The notes under the pieces: generated by a model
Databases searched by the model: none
What the model was told of the DNA's origin: nothing
What the model saw: the letters and a program-made list of their open reading frames with translations, nothing else
Part shown: positions 16,498 to 25,479 of the stretch, in pieces
How positions within the stretch are numbered: position 1 is the first letter of the stretch
How the letters are laid out: every line of letters begins with the position of its first letter
Origin: Xanthobacteraceae bacterium
Lineage (GTDB): Bacteria > Pseudomonadota > Alphaproteobacteria > Rhizobiales > Xanthobacteraceae
Direction of reading: 5' to 3'
DNA: 64,000 nt
Assembly: GCA_029266425.1 (NCBI GenBank)
Contig: JAQSWY010000024.1
Span: 50,950-114,949 of the forward strand
Position numbers and translations under genes: made by a program

Positions 16498-17859
16498 ATG
16501 TCCATTCGAAGCCACATGCAGATCATGGCTCTGCTGGCCTTGCTCGGGTTGGGCAGCAGTGCTGCTGCCGTCGCCGAACCTGTAGTGACGCGCGCTTTCA
16601 TCGAATCTCAGTTCCTTCAGTACGACAAGGATAGGGCTAACAAAAAGGCCCAGAGAGTGGAGCGCCTCTCCGCGTTGCAAACGCGCTTATTCGATTTGCA
16701 ATCTCGCGGATACTCCATGCAATGTTCAGCGCAGATGTTGAATGAAACCGATTGGCTACTTGATTCCACTTCCAATTTTGCACGCGCGGATAAGAATTTG
16801 TGGTTACTCGAACTGACGCTCGGTAATAGGGAACAAGATTTCGCGCTCGGACAATTGGAGGTCGACGGGTCGTGGGGGGTTTGTTACGATGAGTGGTTCA
16901 AGAAACTAGACCCAATGATAAATGCAATTAATCAGTTCTCGGAGATTGGAACCCCGCTAAGGTACAGCATAGTGTCGTTTCTAAAGCCAATTTCAACTCC
17001 GGAATTGCTGCGCGTTTATCTAAGCAATATTCTTGTTTCTGACATCTCTAAAACAGGCATTAGCTCGCGCGACGAATTGAACGCGACGACCTCTCTTATT
17101 GCGGAGGTACTGTACAAGGAGCGGATTAGAGATTATTTTGTCCGCAATATAACAGGACGCCCGATAGCCTCTTCTTATATGGAAGCCTTCGATGCGTTCA
17201 TCGAAAACTGGCAGGACCAAGAAACAGGCTACTGGGGTGCCTGGTATCGGTCCGGTGACCAAGTGCTCAAGTCGCGTGACCTGAGTATGACGTACCATAT
17301 AATTGCCTATCGTAGCGGTGACGTGAAGTTGTGGGATAAAATATTCGACACGACCCTCCAGATCTCCGATGATGAGTATCCGTACGGGTGGCTTCAGAAT
17401 GGAACCTTGACTAATCACCACGCTTACGACGTGGCGCGGATACTGAAGTTGGGTTGGAACAAGGTGTCAGGCGAGCGCCGAGAAAAAGCGGTGCCGGCAC
17501 TGGAGAGGCTGCTCGCCTATGGCTTGTCCCAAGGCATCAATGCCGACAATAGCGTGACGCCTCAAGCGCGGTTTTCACATGGGATAGACGACGCTTATTA
17601 TTACGCAGTCTCTCTTCTCACGACGATCGGCTATTGCTCCACTGAACGCCCTTTCTGGACGGACGCGACGTGGCCGGAGGCGACGACAAGATGCTGTGCA
17701 CTTGCCGGCCATATCGAGGCACAGAATGCACGAACGCCGACGGTTGAGGCGGCACTGCAGAGACTGCGCGGCGCGGTTTCCAACTGTGTCTCGGCTGAGG
17801 TGCAGTCCGCGGATGATTCCACCGATAGCCTCAAGCTCGATGATCAAGGAGGGCGATGA
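16498..17859 (+). CDS. Secreted protein of unknown function, possibly alpha/alpha-toroid fold
   Basis: About 453 aa from the ATG at 16498, preceded by GGAG. A signal peptide is clear (MALLALLGLGSSAAAVAE). The mature protein is mostly helical and rich in aromatic residues. The stretch ETGYWGAWYRSGDQ followed by LSMTYHIIAYRSG and YPYGWLQNGTLTNHHAYDVARIL recalls proteins made of paired helices around a toroid, such as some polysaccharide-active or cyclase-like enzymes. That comparison is by eye only. Four conserved-looking cysteines (CSAQM, GVCYDEW, YCSTE, RCCALA) fit an exported protein. Codon use is visibly AT-richer than its neighbours, suggesting horizontal transfer. I do not recognise the family. 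Confidence 0.75.
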   Translation: MSIRSHMQIMALLALLGLGSSAAAVAEPVVTRAFIESQFLQYDKDRANKKAQRVERLSALQTRLFDLQSRGYSMQCSAQMLNETDWLLDSTSNFARADKNLWLLELTLGNREQDFALGQLEVDGSWGVCYDEWFKKLDPMINAINQFSEIGTPLRYSIVSFLKPISTPELLRVYLSNILVSDISKTGISSRDELNATTSLIAEVLYKERIRDYFVRNITGRPIASSYMEAFDAFIENWQDQETGYWGAWYRSGDQVLKSRDLSMTYHIIAYRSGDVKLWDKIFDTTLQISDDEYPYGWLQNGTLTNHHAYDVARILKLGWNKVSGERREKAVPALERLLAYGLSQGINADNSVTPQARFSHGIDDAYYYAVSLLTTIGYCSTERPFWTDATWPEATTRCCALAGHIEAQNARTPTVEAALQRLRGAVSNCVSAEVQSADDSTDSLKLDDQGGR

Positions 17860-17936
17860 CGCGTGTGGCGCCGTCGACAACAGCATCTCACCTTGCATCG
17901 TACTGCGATGTGCTGAAGTCAGCCCGTTGATCGAAC

Positions 17937-17961
17937 CGTAGCAGCTGTAGCAAGTGTAGCA
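17937..17961. repeat. Three direct heptamers with 9-bp period (GTAGCA type)
   Basis: Copies of (c/t)GTAGCA start at 17937, 17946 and 17955, exactly 9 bases apart. They lie 100-odd bases beyond the stop of the small minus-strand gene at 18079-18315. They match in period and form, with one base changed, the TGTCGCA array on its other side. Possibly an array of protein-binding sites. Confidence 0.6.
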
Positions 17962-18078
17962 GGGTTGCTCGTGGAAATTCGCGCGTGGGGTCACCCTGGA
18001 TCGCTCGCGCTGCATCCTCAAACGATGAAGATGACCGCACGCTTTACCACGAGGCAGCGTCGTTTCGTGATGCGGCGG

Positions 18079-18315
18079 CTATTTCGCGGCAAACTCCGCG
18101 CTACGGATCAAGGCCAATCCCTTTTCCGTCACCCGAACTTGCGCTGCATTGCCCGGTAGCGCGGCCACGCGCTCAACTAGCCCTTCGCTCAGCGCGTCTT
18201 CCCAAATGGTCAGACGAGGGCACGACGTTCGCCAAGCCTCAGCCGTCTCCGCATAACCGCGCGGCTGTTCGCCGATCCACTCCAAAAGCTGAACGATCAA
18301 TGCTTCGTTCGGCAT
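18079..18315 (-). CDS. Small hypothetical protein, conserved-looking
   Basis: 78 aa from the ATG of MPNEALIVQLLEWIGEQ, with GAGGTG upstream. The longer track frame reaching 18630 includes a translated direct-repeat array (CDSCDICDSATC) and so is unlikely as coding. The body (YAETAEAWRTSCPRLTIWEDAL, then VRVTEKGLALI) resembles short proteins of Rhizobiales with a winged-helix-like outline, ending in a wing-like VRVTEKG segment. A DNA-binding role is conceivable. It is flanked on both sides by arrays of heptamers with 9-bp period, which may be its own regulatory sites. Confidence 0.6.
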   Translation of the reverse strand: MPNEALIVQLLEWIGEQPRGYAETAEAWRTSCPRLTIWEDALSEGLVERVAALPGNAAQVRVTEKGLALIRSAEFAAK

Positions 18316-18365
18316 GTGGGCGCACCTCATGTTGAAGCGACGCGCACCCAGCGCGTCAATCAGAC

Positions 18366-18399
18366 ATGTCGCACTGTCGCAGATGTCGCAACTGTCGCA
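18366..18399. repeat. Four direct heptamers with 9-bp period (TGTCGCA)
   Basis: TGTCGCA occurs at 18366, 18375, 18384 and 18393, each start 9 bases from the last. The array lies 50 bases upstream of the start of the small gene at 18315 on the minus strand, in its presumed promoter. The phasing of just under one helical turn suggests an oligomeric or repeated-domain DNA-binding protein, or an iteron-like site. Confidence 0.65.
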
Positions 18400-18606
18400 A
18401 GGGGGGCTCAGGCATGCAGGGGCACCAACTTGTTGTCGGCCGTCCCGGTCACGCACTCCTCCCAGGCGAGGAAGCAACTCGCCGCTCTCTATCCGTTCAT
18501 TTAAGATAACGTGCAATGTTTGGCGAAAGATTGCCTGGCGGAATGGCGTCACAGTCACCTCAATGAAGCGCCCTTTCGAGAGGGAGTGCCGAAGGAGAGT
18601 TCCGAC

Positions 18607-18957
18607 ATGGCAACCTATCTGATCAATCACCTACGCATTCCCGGTGACATTCCGAATGAGGCTGGCCTCTCATATCTCGAGCAAGTTGAGGCGACAGTCG
18701 CCCCCTATGGAGGCAGGTGGCTCGCTCAAGGAGTAGGCGACGTCGTTGAAGGGGCGTGGCCCGGCGCCGTTGTGCTGATGGAGTTCCCGGACAACGCAGC
18801 GGCGAAAGCCTGGTATGGCTCCGCCGCGTATCAGCAGATCCTGCCACTACGCGTTCACAACGCCATATCGGATCTTATACTGATCGACTCCTTGGCCGAT
18901 GGCTTCACGGTCAAAGCCTTCGCCGAAGACGTGCGTCGGAAATTAGCGGACGTCTGA
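18607..18957 (+). CDS. DUF1330 family protein, second copy
   Basis: 116 aa from the ATG of MATYLINHLRIPG behind AAGGAGAG; upstream residues in the track frame are not family-like. Conserved segments are EATVAPYGGRWLAQG and GAVVLMEFPDNAAAKAWYGSAAYQQILPLR. It is only distantly similar to the copy at 10314 and carries a C-terminal extension (LADGFTVKAFAEDVRRKL). Enzymatic role unknown. It sits between the repeat-flanked small gene and integrase remnants, in an unstable stretch of the chromosome. Confidence 0.85.
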   Translation: MATYLINHLRIPGDIPNEAGLSYLEQVEATVAPYGGRWLAQGVGDVVEGAWPGAVVLMEFPDNAAAKAWYGSAAYQQILPLRVHNAISDLILIDSLADGFTVKAFAEDVRRKLADV

Positions 18958-18984
18958 GCATAGGGTCCCGGGAAAGCAGCGGAC

Positions 18985-19290
18985 GCTGTCCCGGGGTTGA
19001 TGAAACGACGTTGTCGACCTTGGCGCCGCAGACGAACTGCTCCCAGGCGAGCATGAGCTTGCGGCGCTGCGTCGCCGCGGCGAGAGGGGTTAGCGCCGCC
19101 GCATCGGCACCACTTCGCCGTCGCCCCTCGACTTGTCACCCATGGCCGCCGATCGCTCGCGATGCGCTCTGATGCCTTGCCCAGCGGATCGTTCGTGAGG
19201 TGCGCATAGCGCGCGGTCCTGGTCGCCTGGGTATGCCCGACCAGCTTACCAATTCGCGGTTGATTGTTGAGCAGCGAGCCGCCAGAGTGA
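18985..19290 (-). pseudogene. Tyrosine recombinase (integrase) C-terminal remnant with companion fragment
   Basis: Reading the minus strand from 19285 gives QPRIGKLVGHTQATRTARYAHL, the C-terminal box of a tyrosine recombinase including the catalytic tyrosine context TARYAHL. A frame change then occurs and the typical tail GEVVPMRRR ends at a TAA at 19090. Just downstream, another fragment encodes RRKLMLAWEQFVCG. No N-terminal or arginine-box part is present here. It is the relic of an integrase gene and marks an old insertion boundary. Confidence 0.7.
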
Positions 19291-19345
19291 GCGTCGTCTG
19301 ACGATGGGCAACGTGGCGCATCGCTTTGGTTGGGGGGTATCGTCG

Positions 19346-19780
19346 ATGAAAGTTTGGTCGGGACTAAGGATCGGACTCCTCGCATTGGCAACGCTGTTCG
19401 GCGCGGTATCAATGGCGAGCGCCGCTGATGGCTCTATCCGCATCCGTATCTATAAGGCCGGGTTCGTGATAGGCGGATCAGCCGGAGAGGGCGTGCTGAC
19501 GTTTCAGGGCCGCAAATATCCGCTGTCGGTCGGGGGGCTGAGTTATGGCTTCACCTTCGGCGCTTCGGAGACCCGATTTCATGGAACGGTCAGGAATATA
19601 CGACGTCCGTCCGACGTTTCTGGGGTCTATGCCCAAGGCGGTGCCGGCGCCGCCCTTGGAAGGGGCGCGCAAGTCATCGTCCTAACTAACCAGAACGGCG
19701 CCATTTTGGAGCTAAGTGGCGAGCAAAAGGGCGTAATCGTCAGTCTTGATTTGAGCGGACTGGCTTTGTCGCTGAAGTGA
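19346..19780 (+). CDS. Small secreted protein, glycine-rich beta-type, function unknown
   Basis: About 144 aa from the ATG of MKVWSGLR; the track start 14 codons earlier is less likely. A signal peptide (IGLLALATLFGAVSMASA) is followed by a glycine-rich region (KAGFVIGGSAGEGVLTFQGRKYPLSVGGLSYGF, then YAQGGAGAALGRGAQVIVL). The layout recalls envelope proteins of alphaproteobacteria with SYLF/DUF1134-like glycine-rich sheets, but I cannot assign a family firmly. It lies between two integrase remnants, which suggests it arrived as cargo of a small element. Confidence 0.7.
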   Translation: MKVWSGLRIGLLALATLFGAVSMASAADGSIRIRIYKAGFVIGGSAGEGVLTFQGRKYPLSVGGLSYGFTFGASETRFHGTVRNIRRPSDVSGVYAQGGAGAALGRGAQVIVLTNQNGAILELSGEQKGVIVSLDLSGLALSLK

Positions 19781-19786
19781 AAATTG

Positions 19787-19850
19787 TCATGGAGTTTCGG
19801 CGCCCTCAATGAACTCCGCCCACGCTGCCATCAGCCTCCGGCGCTTGTCC
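19787..19850 (-). pseudogene. Fragment paralogous to the RRKLM companion of the integrase remnants
   Basis: The minus strand encodes LDKRRRLMAAWAEFIEGAE ending at a TGA, closely resembling the RRKLMLAWEQF fragment at 18985. No start or upstream coding part is visible. The shared peptide implies that the same two-gene integrase module was present twice. Confidence 0.5.
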
Positions 19851-20298
19851 AGTGCGTCGCCCCCAGCGATGGGCGCGCTCCACCTCGTCACCACCCTGCG
19901 CAAAATTGCGCAGGCCTCCGCTGACAATTAGGCACGGGGTCTGCCGGCATTTCCGCGGACCCCGGCGCTGATGCCGGATGCCTGCGGAATCGCTCCCACC
20001 AAGCCGTTGCGGCTGCTGGATTTGGCTACTGCAGAAGCCTCAGATTTCCCGAGTGGAATCGCTCGCACTGCCCGTCTATGTGCGCTTGAACCCAGCAAGT
20101 ATCCAGGCGAGCAACGCTCCGAGTGCCAGAACTCCCAAAGGTGGGCCAATCCCAATCGCCAACCAAGTCCAAGCGGCGATAGCCGCCGCTCGCCGGCTGC
20201 TTGCCGAGAACGCTCATAAGTTTGACGGCACCTTCACTGTCGACGCCCAAATTAGATGCGAGTTGGAGTGGGAACCGAGTTCGATCGACCACTGATAC

Positions 20299-20680
20299 TT
20301 AACGCCGCCGCATCGGCAGCACCTCGCCGCCCTCTGGCGCCTTGTCGCCCATGGCCGCGGCGATGTCGCCGCCAATCCTTTTCGACGCCTTCCGCACCGG
20401 GTCATTGGCGAGATGCGCATGGCGTGCGGTTGTGGTCGCCTGGGTGCACCGCCACAGCCGGCGCGTTCAATACGATGGTCTTCTCTCCGGTCTTGGAATC
20501 CGGCAGCAACAGCAAGCCGCGGCCTACATCGTAATGCGCCCATTCGAGGTTGAGGATTTCGCTCAGCCGGGCGCCCGTGAACAGCAGAAGGCGCAGTGCA
20601 GCGGCGGCAAACTGGTCGATCGTCGTCCGCCGGACCCACGCCGACAGGTCCAGGGCAAGTATCGTTGGCTGAGCGGCGCT
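20299..20680 (-). pseudogene. Tyrosine recombinase remnant with internal deletion
   Basis: The minus strand first encodes the arginine box region RLLLFTGARLSEILNLEW and LPDSKTGEKTIVLNAPA. The next bases change frame into TQATTTARHAHLANDPVRKA and then GGEVLPMRRR with a TAA at 20299. The part that normally contains the HxLR box is missing, so a deletion with frameshift joined the two ends. Position TARHAHL also replaces the catalytic tyrosine by histidine. The tail is nearly identical to that of the remnant at 19090, so they are duplicates of one integrase type. Confidence 0.75.
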
Positions 20681-20785
20681 CGATATCCTTACTTCGGCAG
20701 AAATATTCGCACGGGACTGTCGGGGTGGCTCGGCCTGCTGCGTCCTAGAGCGGAGATGATCAAGCTGCTCTGTTGGAGACAAGCG

Positions 20786-21178
20786 ATGAACACGCCGGCG
20801 ATGCTCTGGACGGGTCGGGTACTCAGCGGCCTTTTTGCCTTGTTCATGCTCGGGGCCTCGATCGCGCCCAAGCTGCTCGGCCTGCCTGTGGCTGAGGAAA
20901 CCATGGCTCAGCTCGGCTGGCCGCCGGGCTATGCCTTGTTGATCGGCGTCATCGAGTTGGTCTGCGTCGTGCTCTACCTCATCCCGCGGACAAGCGTGCT
21001 CGGCGCGGTGCTCATGATGGGCCTGCTGGGCGGAGCTATGGCGACGCAGATCCGGGTGGACAATCCGCTCTTCAGCCACATCCTGTTCAGCCTCTATCTC
21101 GGGCTGTTCATGTGGGGCGGCCTATGGCTTCGCAGCCAGCGCGTCAGAGCCCTCTTTCCCATCCAGCAGGAAGCCTAG
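20786..21178 (+). CDS. DoxX-like four-helix membrane protein
   Basis: 130 aa from the ATG of MNTPAMLW, preceded by GGAGAC; the longer track frame runs through the integrase remnant. Four hydrophobic helices are visible, with the pattern GRVLSGLFALFMLGASIAPKLLG, GYALLIGVIELVCVVLYLIPRT, LGAVLMMGLLGGAMATQIRV and FSLYLGLFMWGGLWLR, as in the DoxX_2 family. Members often accompany oxidative-stress genes, and their biochemical role is unsettled. It is a monocistronic gene here. Confidence 0.88.
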   Translation: MNTPAMLWTGRVLSGLFALFMLGASIAPKLLGLPVAEETMAQLGWPPGYALLIGVIELVCVVLYLIPRTSVLGAVLMMGLLGGAMATQIRVDNPLFSHILFSLYLGLFMWGGLWLRSQRVRALFPIQQEA

Positions 21179-21229
21179 GACCGGCTCCGCGGGTCTGGGT
21201 CCGTGGCATTCGTCGCGGCACCTGCCGTT

Positions 21230-21799
21230 TCACTGGATCCTGGCCGACCACAGCTCCAGTCGCCGGACCGTATCCTCGTACTCGGACGCGAGCGCATTGA
21301 GAGAGTTCGAGGTGCCCTCGTCGACATAGTCAGCGAGCCTGCGGTAGCGACGTACCTGGTCCTGCAGGAAGTTCGCCGACGCCTCGCCTTCAACGCCAAC
21401 CAGGACGTTGATGGCGCCGACCATTTCATAATCACGGAAGAGCGGGGTCGGGAATGGCAGAAACGCCGTCTTCGTTCCGTCCGGCTTTTCGGCGATGGCG
21501 GCAGCCCCGCGCACCATCCGCTTCTGCCGTATCGCAATCGCCATCGGGCATTCGTCGTGCGGAAGATGCGCACCATCGAGGGTCAGCAAGCGCCACGTGA
21601 CGCACCAGAGATCATGCGTCAGCGCCGGCGTGCGGCCGGCGAAGGCGATGCAGGCGGGGTTGTAATAGGTCAACGCGCCATGCGGGTCGGTCGTGTAGAT
21701 CGGGACCGACGCATCGTCGAACTCGGCAAACCCCTCCCCACGAGAGACAAGCTCGGCCGCTCTCCGCGCAATCTCGTCAGTAAGCTGAACGATCTGCAT
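21230..21799 (-). CDS. PAS-domain protein without output domain
   Basis: About 189 aa from the ATG of MQIVQLTDEIARRA. Residues 30-125 form a PAS fold (VPIYTTDPHGALTYYNPACIAFAGR, then WRLLTLDGAHLPHDECPMA and KPDGTKTAFLPFPTPLF), ending in GAINVLVGV. A C-terminal helix pair (DQVRRYRRLADYVDEGTS) follows, and no kinase or regulator domain. It may sense a small ligand and act by protein contact, or be a truncated histidine kinase sensor. It overlaps nothing and stands alone. Confidence 0.8.
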   Translation of the reverse strand: MQIVQLTDEIARRAAELVSRGEGFAEFDDASVPIYTTDPHGALTYYNPACIAFAGRTPALTHDLWCVTWRLLTLDGAHLPHDECPMAIAIRQKRMVRGAAAIAEKPDGTKTAFLPFPTPLFRDYEMVGAINVLVGVEGEASANFLQDQVRRYRRLADYVDEGTSNSLNALASEYEDTVRRLELWSARIQ

Positions 21800-21984
21800 C
21801 CAGGTTCCCAAGCGAGCTGACTCGCACCTCGCACCTTGGTCTATCGATGCTCCCAGAGGGAAGATGTCGGTGGACCACGCGCAGCCGAACCAGCTGCAGG
21901 ATAGCAGCAGGGGCTATCGACTGCCACCACGCAGACGCTCGATGGCGGCCGACCTCCCGCTTTGGATGGCCGGAGCTGACGCCG

Positions 21985-22248
21985 TCAGGTCTGCGGTGGC
22001 CTCTCGCGCGCGGCTGCCTCTTCCACCGGCCGGTAATATGCGGGCGTGAAGTTCAATGAGCGTCCATCGGTGTCGTACCACCCCGAGGTAGGCCGCAGAT
22101 CGTCGTCACCGTTCTCAGATCGAGCGCTGAGGTCGCAATAAAAGCCCATGGCTTCCTCATCGCCGTTCCTCAGCCAGAGCGTCTCGCTCAGCCCTTCGAC
22201 GTCGAGGTCCAGCTTCAGGTGAGATATCGATCGCCAACCGTGGTTCAT
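21985..22248 (-). CDS. Small hypothetical protein
   Basis: About 87 aa if started at the ATG of MNHGWRSISHLKLDL. The sequence is acidic and beta-like (LDVEGLSETLWLRNGDEEAMGFYCDLS, DLRPTSGWYDTDGRSLNFTPAYYRP) with no repeats or low complexity, which favours a real product over a chance frame. No family recognised. The upstream part of the track frame looks non-coding. Confidence 0.4.
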   Translation of the reverse strand: MNHGWRSISHLKLDLDVEGLSETLWLRNGDEEAMGFYCDLSARSENGDDDLRPTSGWYDTDGRSLNFTPAYYRPVEEAAARERPPQT

Positions 22249-22887
22249 TGTGACCCGTATCCTGACTTCCGGACGCACCAGGGCGCGCCCTGCTCGGGCT
22301 CCGGAGCGATCAGATCCATGCGCCTCAGGCGGCGGCGCATCAAGCGCCGTGAATATCCGCGCCAACCACAAGTGCGGCCGCGTGGCTGACACTTGCAGTC
22401 GCCGACGCAGCAGCGACCATTGCAGACAGGTCGCGTCAGATAACCGACGATCGACATGGGGAAAGTGGCGCACGAGCGAGCGTCGCAGGGAACGACATCT
22501 TCCTCTCCATCGTTGCGGCCCACCGGCCGCGGAAGGAGACATGCCGCGACGCGTATAAAGCGGCGATTGGATTCGTGGTGGGATGCGTAAGGGCGCCGTA
22601 AAATCGGGCGGAACCCCCGAGCCGGTGCCTTGCGCCAGCGCCCCTGTTTTGCTGCGTTGCAACGGTCTTCGGTGGCCTTGCCACCGGAGGTCCGATGCCG
22701 CTTCCCCTCCCAGCCCCCGGGGAGGCGGCACTGGCGCCGTGACGCCGGCGCTAGTCTTCGCGCCCGATCCTCGGACCTGCAGCTTGATCCCGAAACGGGT
22801 CACCGGCGATGAAAGGTCCGCGCGTCCATGCCTGGGCCGATCGACACCGCGCGCCTTGCCGCTGTAAGGGTGCGTGACGAAGACCCC
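22249..22887. other. Gene-poor stretch
   Basis: About 640 bases in which all open frames look like shadows: basic, arginine- and proline-rich, without motifs. I see no convincing gene, RNA or repeat. Confidence 0.35.
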
Positions 22888-23640
22888 TCAGACTAGGACG
22901 AATCCGCCATCCACCCCGAGCACCTGTCCGGTGATCCAGCCGGCGCTGGGCATGGCGAGGGCGACGATCCACGATGCAACGTCATCGGGCTCGCCGCGCC
23001 GTCCCAACGGGATGGTGGAGCGCTCCTCGGCCTTGACGGCTTCTGCTGCCTCCTCCGACAACCCCATCCGTTCGCGAAGGAAAGCCGTTTCGACAGGACC
23101 GGACGCAACCGCGTTGACGCGGATGCCCTTTGGGGCCAGCTCGAGCGCCCAACAGCGGGTCAACTGCTCAAGGGCGGCCTTGCTCGCCGCGTAATCGGCG
23201 AACCCGGGCGTCGGCCTCTGGGCAAGCGTGCTCGACACGTTGACGATGGAGCCGCGAGCAGCCGCGAGGTGCTGAAGCGCCGCGGCCGCGAGCAAGGTTG
23301 GGCCGACGACGTTCACCGAATAGATCGCATTGATCCGATCGGCCGTCGCGTCTGCGAGCCCCATCGGCACCCCGGCGCCTGCATTGTTCACCAGCACGTC
23401 GAGCCGCCCCCATAATGTCAGCGCCTTCTCAACGGTCCGGTGGACGTCCTTCGGGTCGCTCGCGTCGGCAACCAGGCCCTCGATGCCTGCGGCATCGGCC
23501 GTGACCTCGTCGAGCGCGCCCTGCCGGCGACCGGTGATGAGCACCTTGGCGCCAGCAGCAGAAAAGCGACGCGCCGCGGCGAGACCGATCCCTCCGCCGC
23601 CGCCCGTGACGATGACAACCCGGTCCTTCAAGGTTTCCAT
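22888..23640 (-). CDS. SDR-family NAD(P)-dependent oxidoreductase
   Basis: About 250 aa, classical short-chain dehydrogenase length. The Rossmann motif is VIVTGGGGGIGLAAARRF, the NNAG motif reads LVNNAGAGVP, and the catalytic set is N-S-Y-K with IVNVSSTLAQRPTPGFADYAASKAALEQLTR. It ends in the usual GQVLGVDGGFVLV. I use the ATG of METLKDRVV; METLK is preceded by another ATG 15 bases upstream. Substrate cannot be told. It follows the alpha/beta hydrolase and cupin genes on the same strand, in what looks like an oxidative or xenobiotic stress group. Confidence 0.92.
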   Translation of the reverse strand: METLKDRVVIVTGGGGGIGLAAARRFSAAGAKVLITGRRQGALDEVTADAAGIEGLVADASDPKDVHRTVEKALTLWGRLDVLVNNAGAGVPMGLADATADRINAIYSVNVVGPTLLAAAALQHLAAARGSIVNVSSTLAQRPTPGFADYAASKAALEQLTRCWALELAPKGIRVNAVASGPVETAFLRERMGLSEEAAEAVKAEERSTIPLGRRGEPDDVASWIVALAMPSAGWITGQVLGVDGGFVLV

Positions 23641-23816
23641 GCTCTTCAGTTCCATGAGGCGGCTGCATAAGGCGGCGCAGATACGGCCGCATGATGGGAC
23701 TTGGCCCAACCGTTCGTGTGTCGTGAACCGGATGCGGGCAGCTGAGATCCGCCCGCCCGCAATCTTTGCGAAACGTGCCCGATCCCGAGTCGAGCTCAGG
23801 ATCGGAAACCACCGCT

Positions 23817-24806
23817 TCAGCCCTTGATGAATGCCAGAAGGTCCGGGTTCACCACCTCGGCGTAAGTGGTGCACATCCCGTGCGGGAACGTCTCATAGAC
23901 CTTGAGTGTCCCCTTCTTCAGCAGCTTCACCGACAGCAGCGCGGAATCCGCGATCGGCACGATCTGATCATCGTCGCCGTGCATGACGAGCGTCGGGACG
24001 TCGATGGCCCTCAGATCTTCGGTGAAGTCGGTTTCCGAGAAGGCTTTGATGCCGTCATAGTGGGCCTTGGCACCACCCATCATGCCCTGCCGCCACCAGT
24101 TCTGGATGACGCCCGGGATCGGCTTCGCGCCCGGCCGATTGAAGCCGTAGAACGGACCTGAGGGGAAATCCAGATAGAATTGCGCCCGGTTGTCGGCGAG
24201 CGCCTTGCGCAGGCCGTCGAACACCTCGACCGGAAGGCCGCCGGGGTTCGCCTCCGTCTTCACCATGATCGGCGGCACGGCGCCGATAATGATGAGCTTG
24301 GCGACGCGGCCTTGGGGCTGGCCGTAGCGAGCCACATAGCGCGTTGCCTCGCCGCCTCCGGTCGAATGGCCGATATGGATGGCGTTCCCGAGGGCGAGAT
24401 GCTCGACGACGGCCGCGACATCCGCGGCATAGTGGTCCATGTCATGACCTTCACCGGCCTGCTCCGAGCGGCCGTGGCCCCGTCGATCGTGCGCCACCAC
24501 ACGATATCCCTTGCCGACGAAGAAGAGCATCTGAGCATCCCAATCGTCGGAGCTCAACGGCCAGCCGTGATGAAAGACGATCGGCTGAGCGCTCTTGGGG
24601 CCCCAGTCCTTGTAGAAGATCTCGACGCCGTCCTTCGTGGTGATCGTGTCCACGTTCCTGTCTCCGCTTTTCGGATTGATTGGCTGGTTTGCCTGAGCGA
24701 GCGCTGGAAGCACCGGTAAGCCGGCGAGTATTCCCGAGCTCAGGGCGAACGCGAGGATATCGCGGCGAGCCGGGCCCGACGGACCAGGCAATTCTGGTTC
24801 GGCCAT
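23817..24806 (-). CDS. Exported alpha/beta hydrolase, non-haem chloroperoxidase type
   Basis: 329 aa from the ATG of MAEPELPG with CGGAGCGG upstream. A twin-arginine-like N-terminus ([27 protein letters not shown]) precedes the hydrolase fold. The catalytic triad context is [15 protein letters not shown] (nucleophile Ser, GHSTGG), [12 protein letters not shown] (Asp) and [14 protein letters not shown] (His). The [13 protein letters not shown] and [11 protein letters not shown] blocks are typical of the cofactor-free haloperoxidase/esterase group. In such proteins peracid formation is a side activity; the natural substrate is unknown. It is followed on the same strand by an SDR. Confidence 0.92.
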   Translation of the reverse strand: MAEPELPGPSGPARRDILAFALSSGILAGLPVLPALAQANQPINPKSGDRNVDTITTKDGVEIFYKDWGPKSAQPIVFHHGWPLSSDDWDAQMLFFVGKGYRVVAHDRRGHGRSEQAGEGHDMDHYAADVAAVVEHLALGNAIHIGHSTGGGEATRYVARYGQPQGRVAKLIIIGAVPPIMVKTEANPGGLPVEVFDGLRKALADNRAQFYLDFPSGPFYGFNRPGAKPIPGVIQNWWRQGMMGGAKAHYDGIKAFSETDFTEDLRAIDVPTLVMHGDDDQIVPIADSALLSVKLLKKGTLKVYETFPHGMCTTYAEVVNPDLLAFIKG

Positions 24807-24973
24807 TTGCCGCTCCGTTGTTGGTTGATGTCTTCTCGTGGCGTGGGGCGGTAACGTGACGTGGGCGCTAATCGGTGAGCACAGGCTCGCAAACCGCCCA
24901 CGGCCGCCGGCATCCGCTGCCCCCGGCGTTGGCAGGACGCCGCTCCAGCGCACGCCGGCTACTGTGGGACGTC

Positions 24974-25426
24974 TCACTTGATGGGAAACGCCAGTTCCTT
25001 CTCTTTCGTGTCGACGACGAAGACCGCAAGCAACCGTGCGGGCTCGGTTTTGCTGGCGTTCTCGCTCACGCCATGCCGGTCGCCGGGGTATTCGGAGAAG
25101 CTCTCGCCCGCGCGATAGGTCTTGACGGGACCTTCATTGACCTGACTGCGGATCGCCCCTTCGAGGACGGTCGCGTAGATGAAGGCCGAATCAGGGTGGG
25201 TATGGGCCGCGTCGACCCCGCCGCCCACGTACTCGACAAGAACACCCTTGATGCTCTTGCCGGGCACGTTGGGAAGCTCGTGCTCATAGACGAGGGTGAC
25301 CTTGGACGGGGGTCCACTGGCGCTCGTGTCGTGAGCACTTGCGACGCCAACCGTTACCAGGAGCGCGATAAGCGCGCTGACTGTCACGACAAGCACGCCT
25401 GCAGCATTTCGTGGTTCACTGGCCAT
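24974..25426 (-). CDS. Secreted cupin-domain protein, copy 1
   Basis: 150 aa with a strong signal peptide ([18 protein letters not shown]). The cupin barrel is seen in [22 protein letters not shown], then [23 protein letters not shown] and [12 protein letters not shown], whose histidines would bind a metal. It is closely related to the cupin at 34414 (shared [15 protein letters not shown] and [16 protein letters not shown]). A quercetinase- or decarboxylase-like activity is possible, but metal-only or binding roles are common too. The neighbouring NmrA-like gene lies 53 bases upstream on the same strand. Confidence 0.88.
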   Translation of the reverse strand: MASEPRNAAGVLVVTVSALIALLVTVGVASAHDTSASGPPSKVTLVYEHELPNVPGKSIKGVLVEYVGGGVDAAHTHPDSAFIYATVLEGAIRSQVNEGPVKTYRAGESFSEYPGDRHGVSENASKTEPARLLAVFVVDTKEKELAFPIK

Positions 25427-25479
25427 TGTGACCGCCTTTTCCTGTCAAAACTGACGTCGAACGATCCCGCGCGTGCAGC

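Noticed and set aside
17937-18399. CRISPR-like array
   Set aside because: Units of 7-9 bases without unique spacers; far too short for a CRISPR repeat. No other array of spaced repeats and no cas gene was seen in the window.
18316-18630. Longer form of the small gene at 18079-18315
   Set aside because: The extension translates the TGTCGCA array (CDSCDICDSAT) and overlaps the start of the DUF1330 gene on the other strand.
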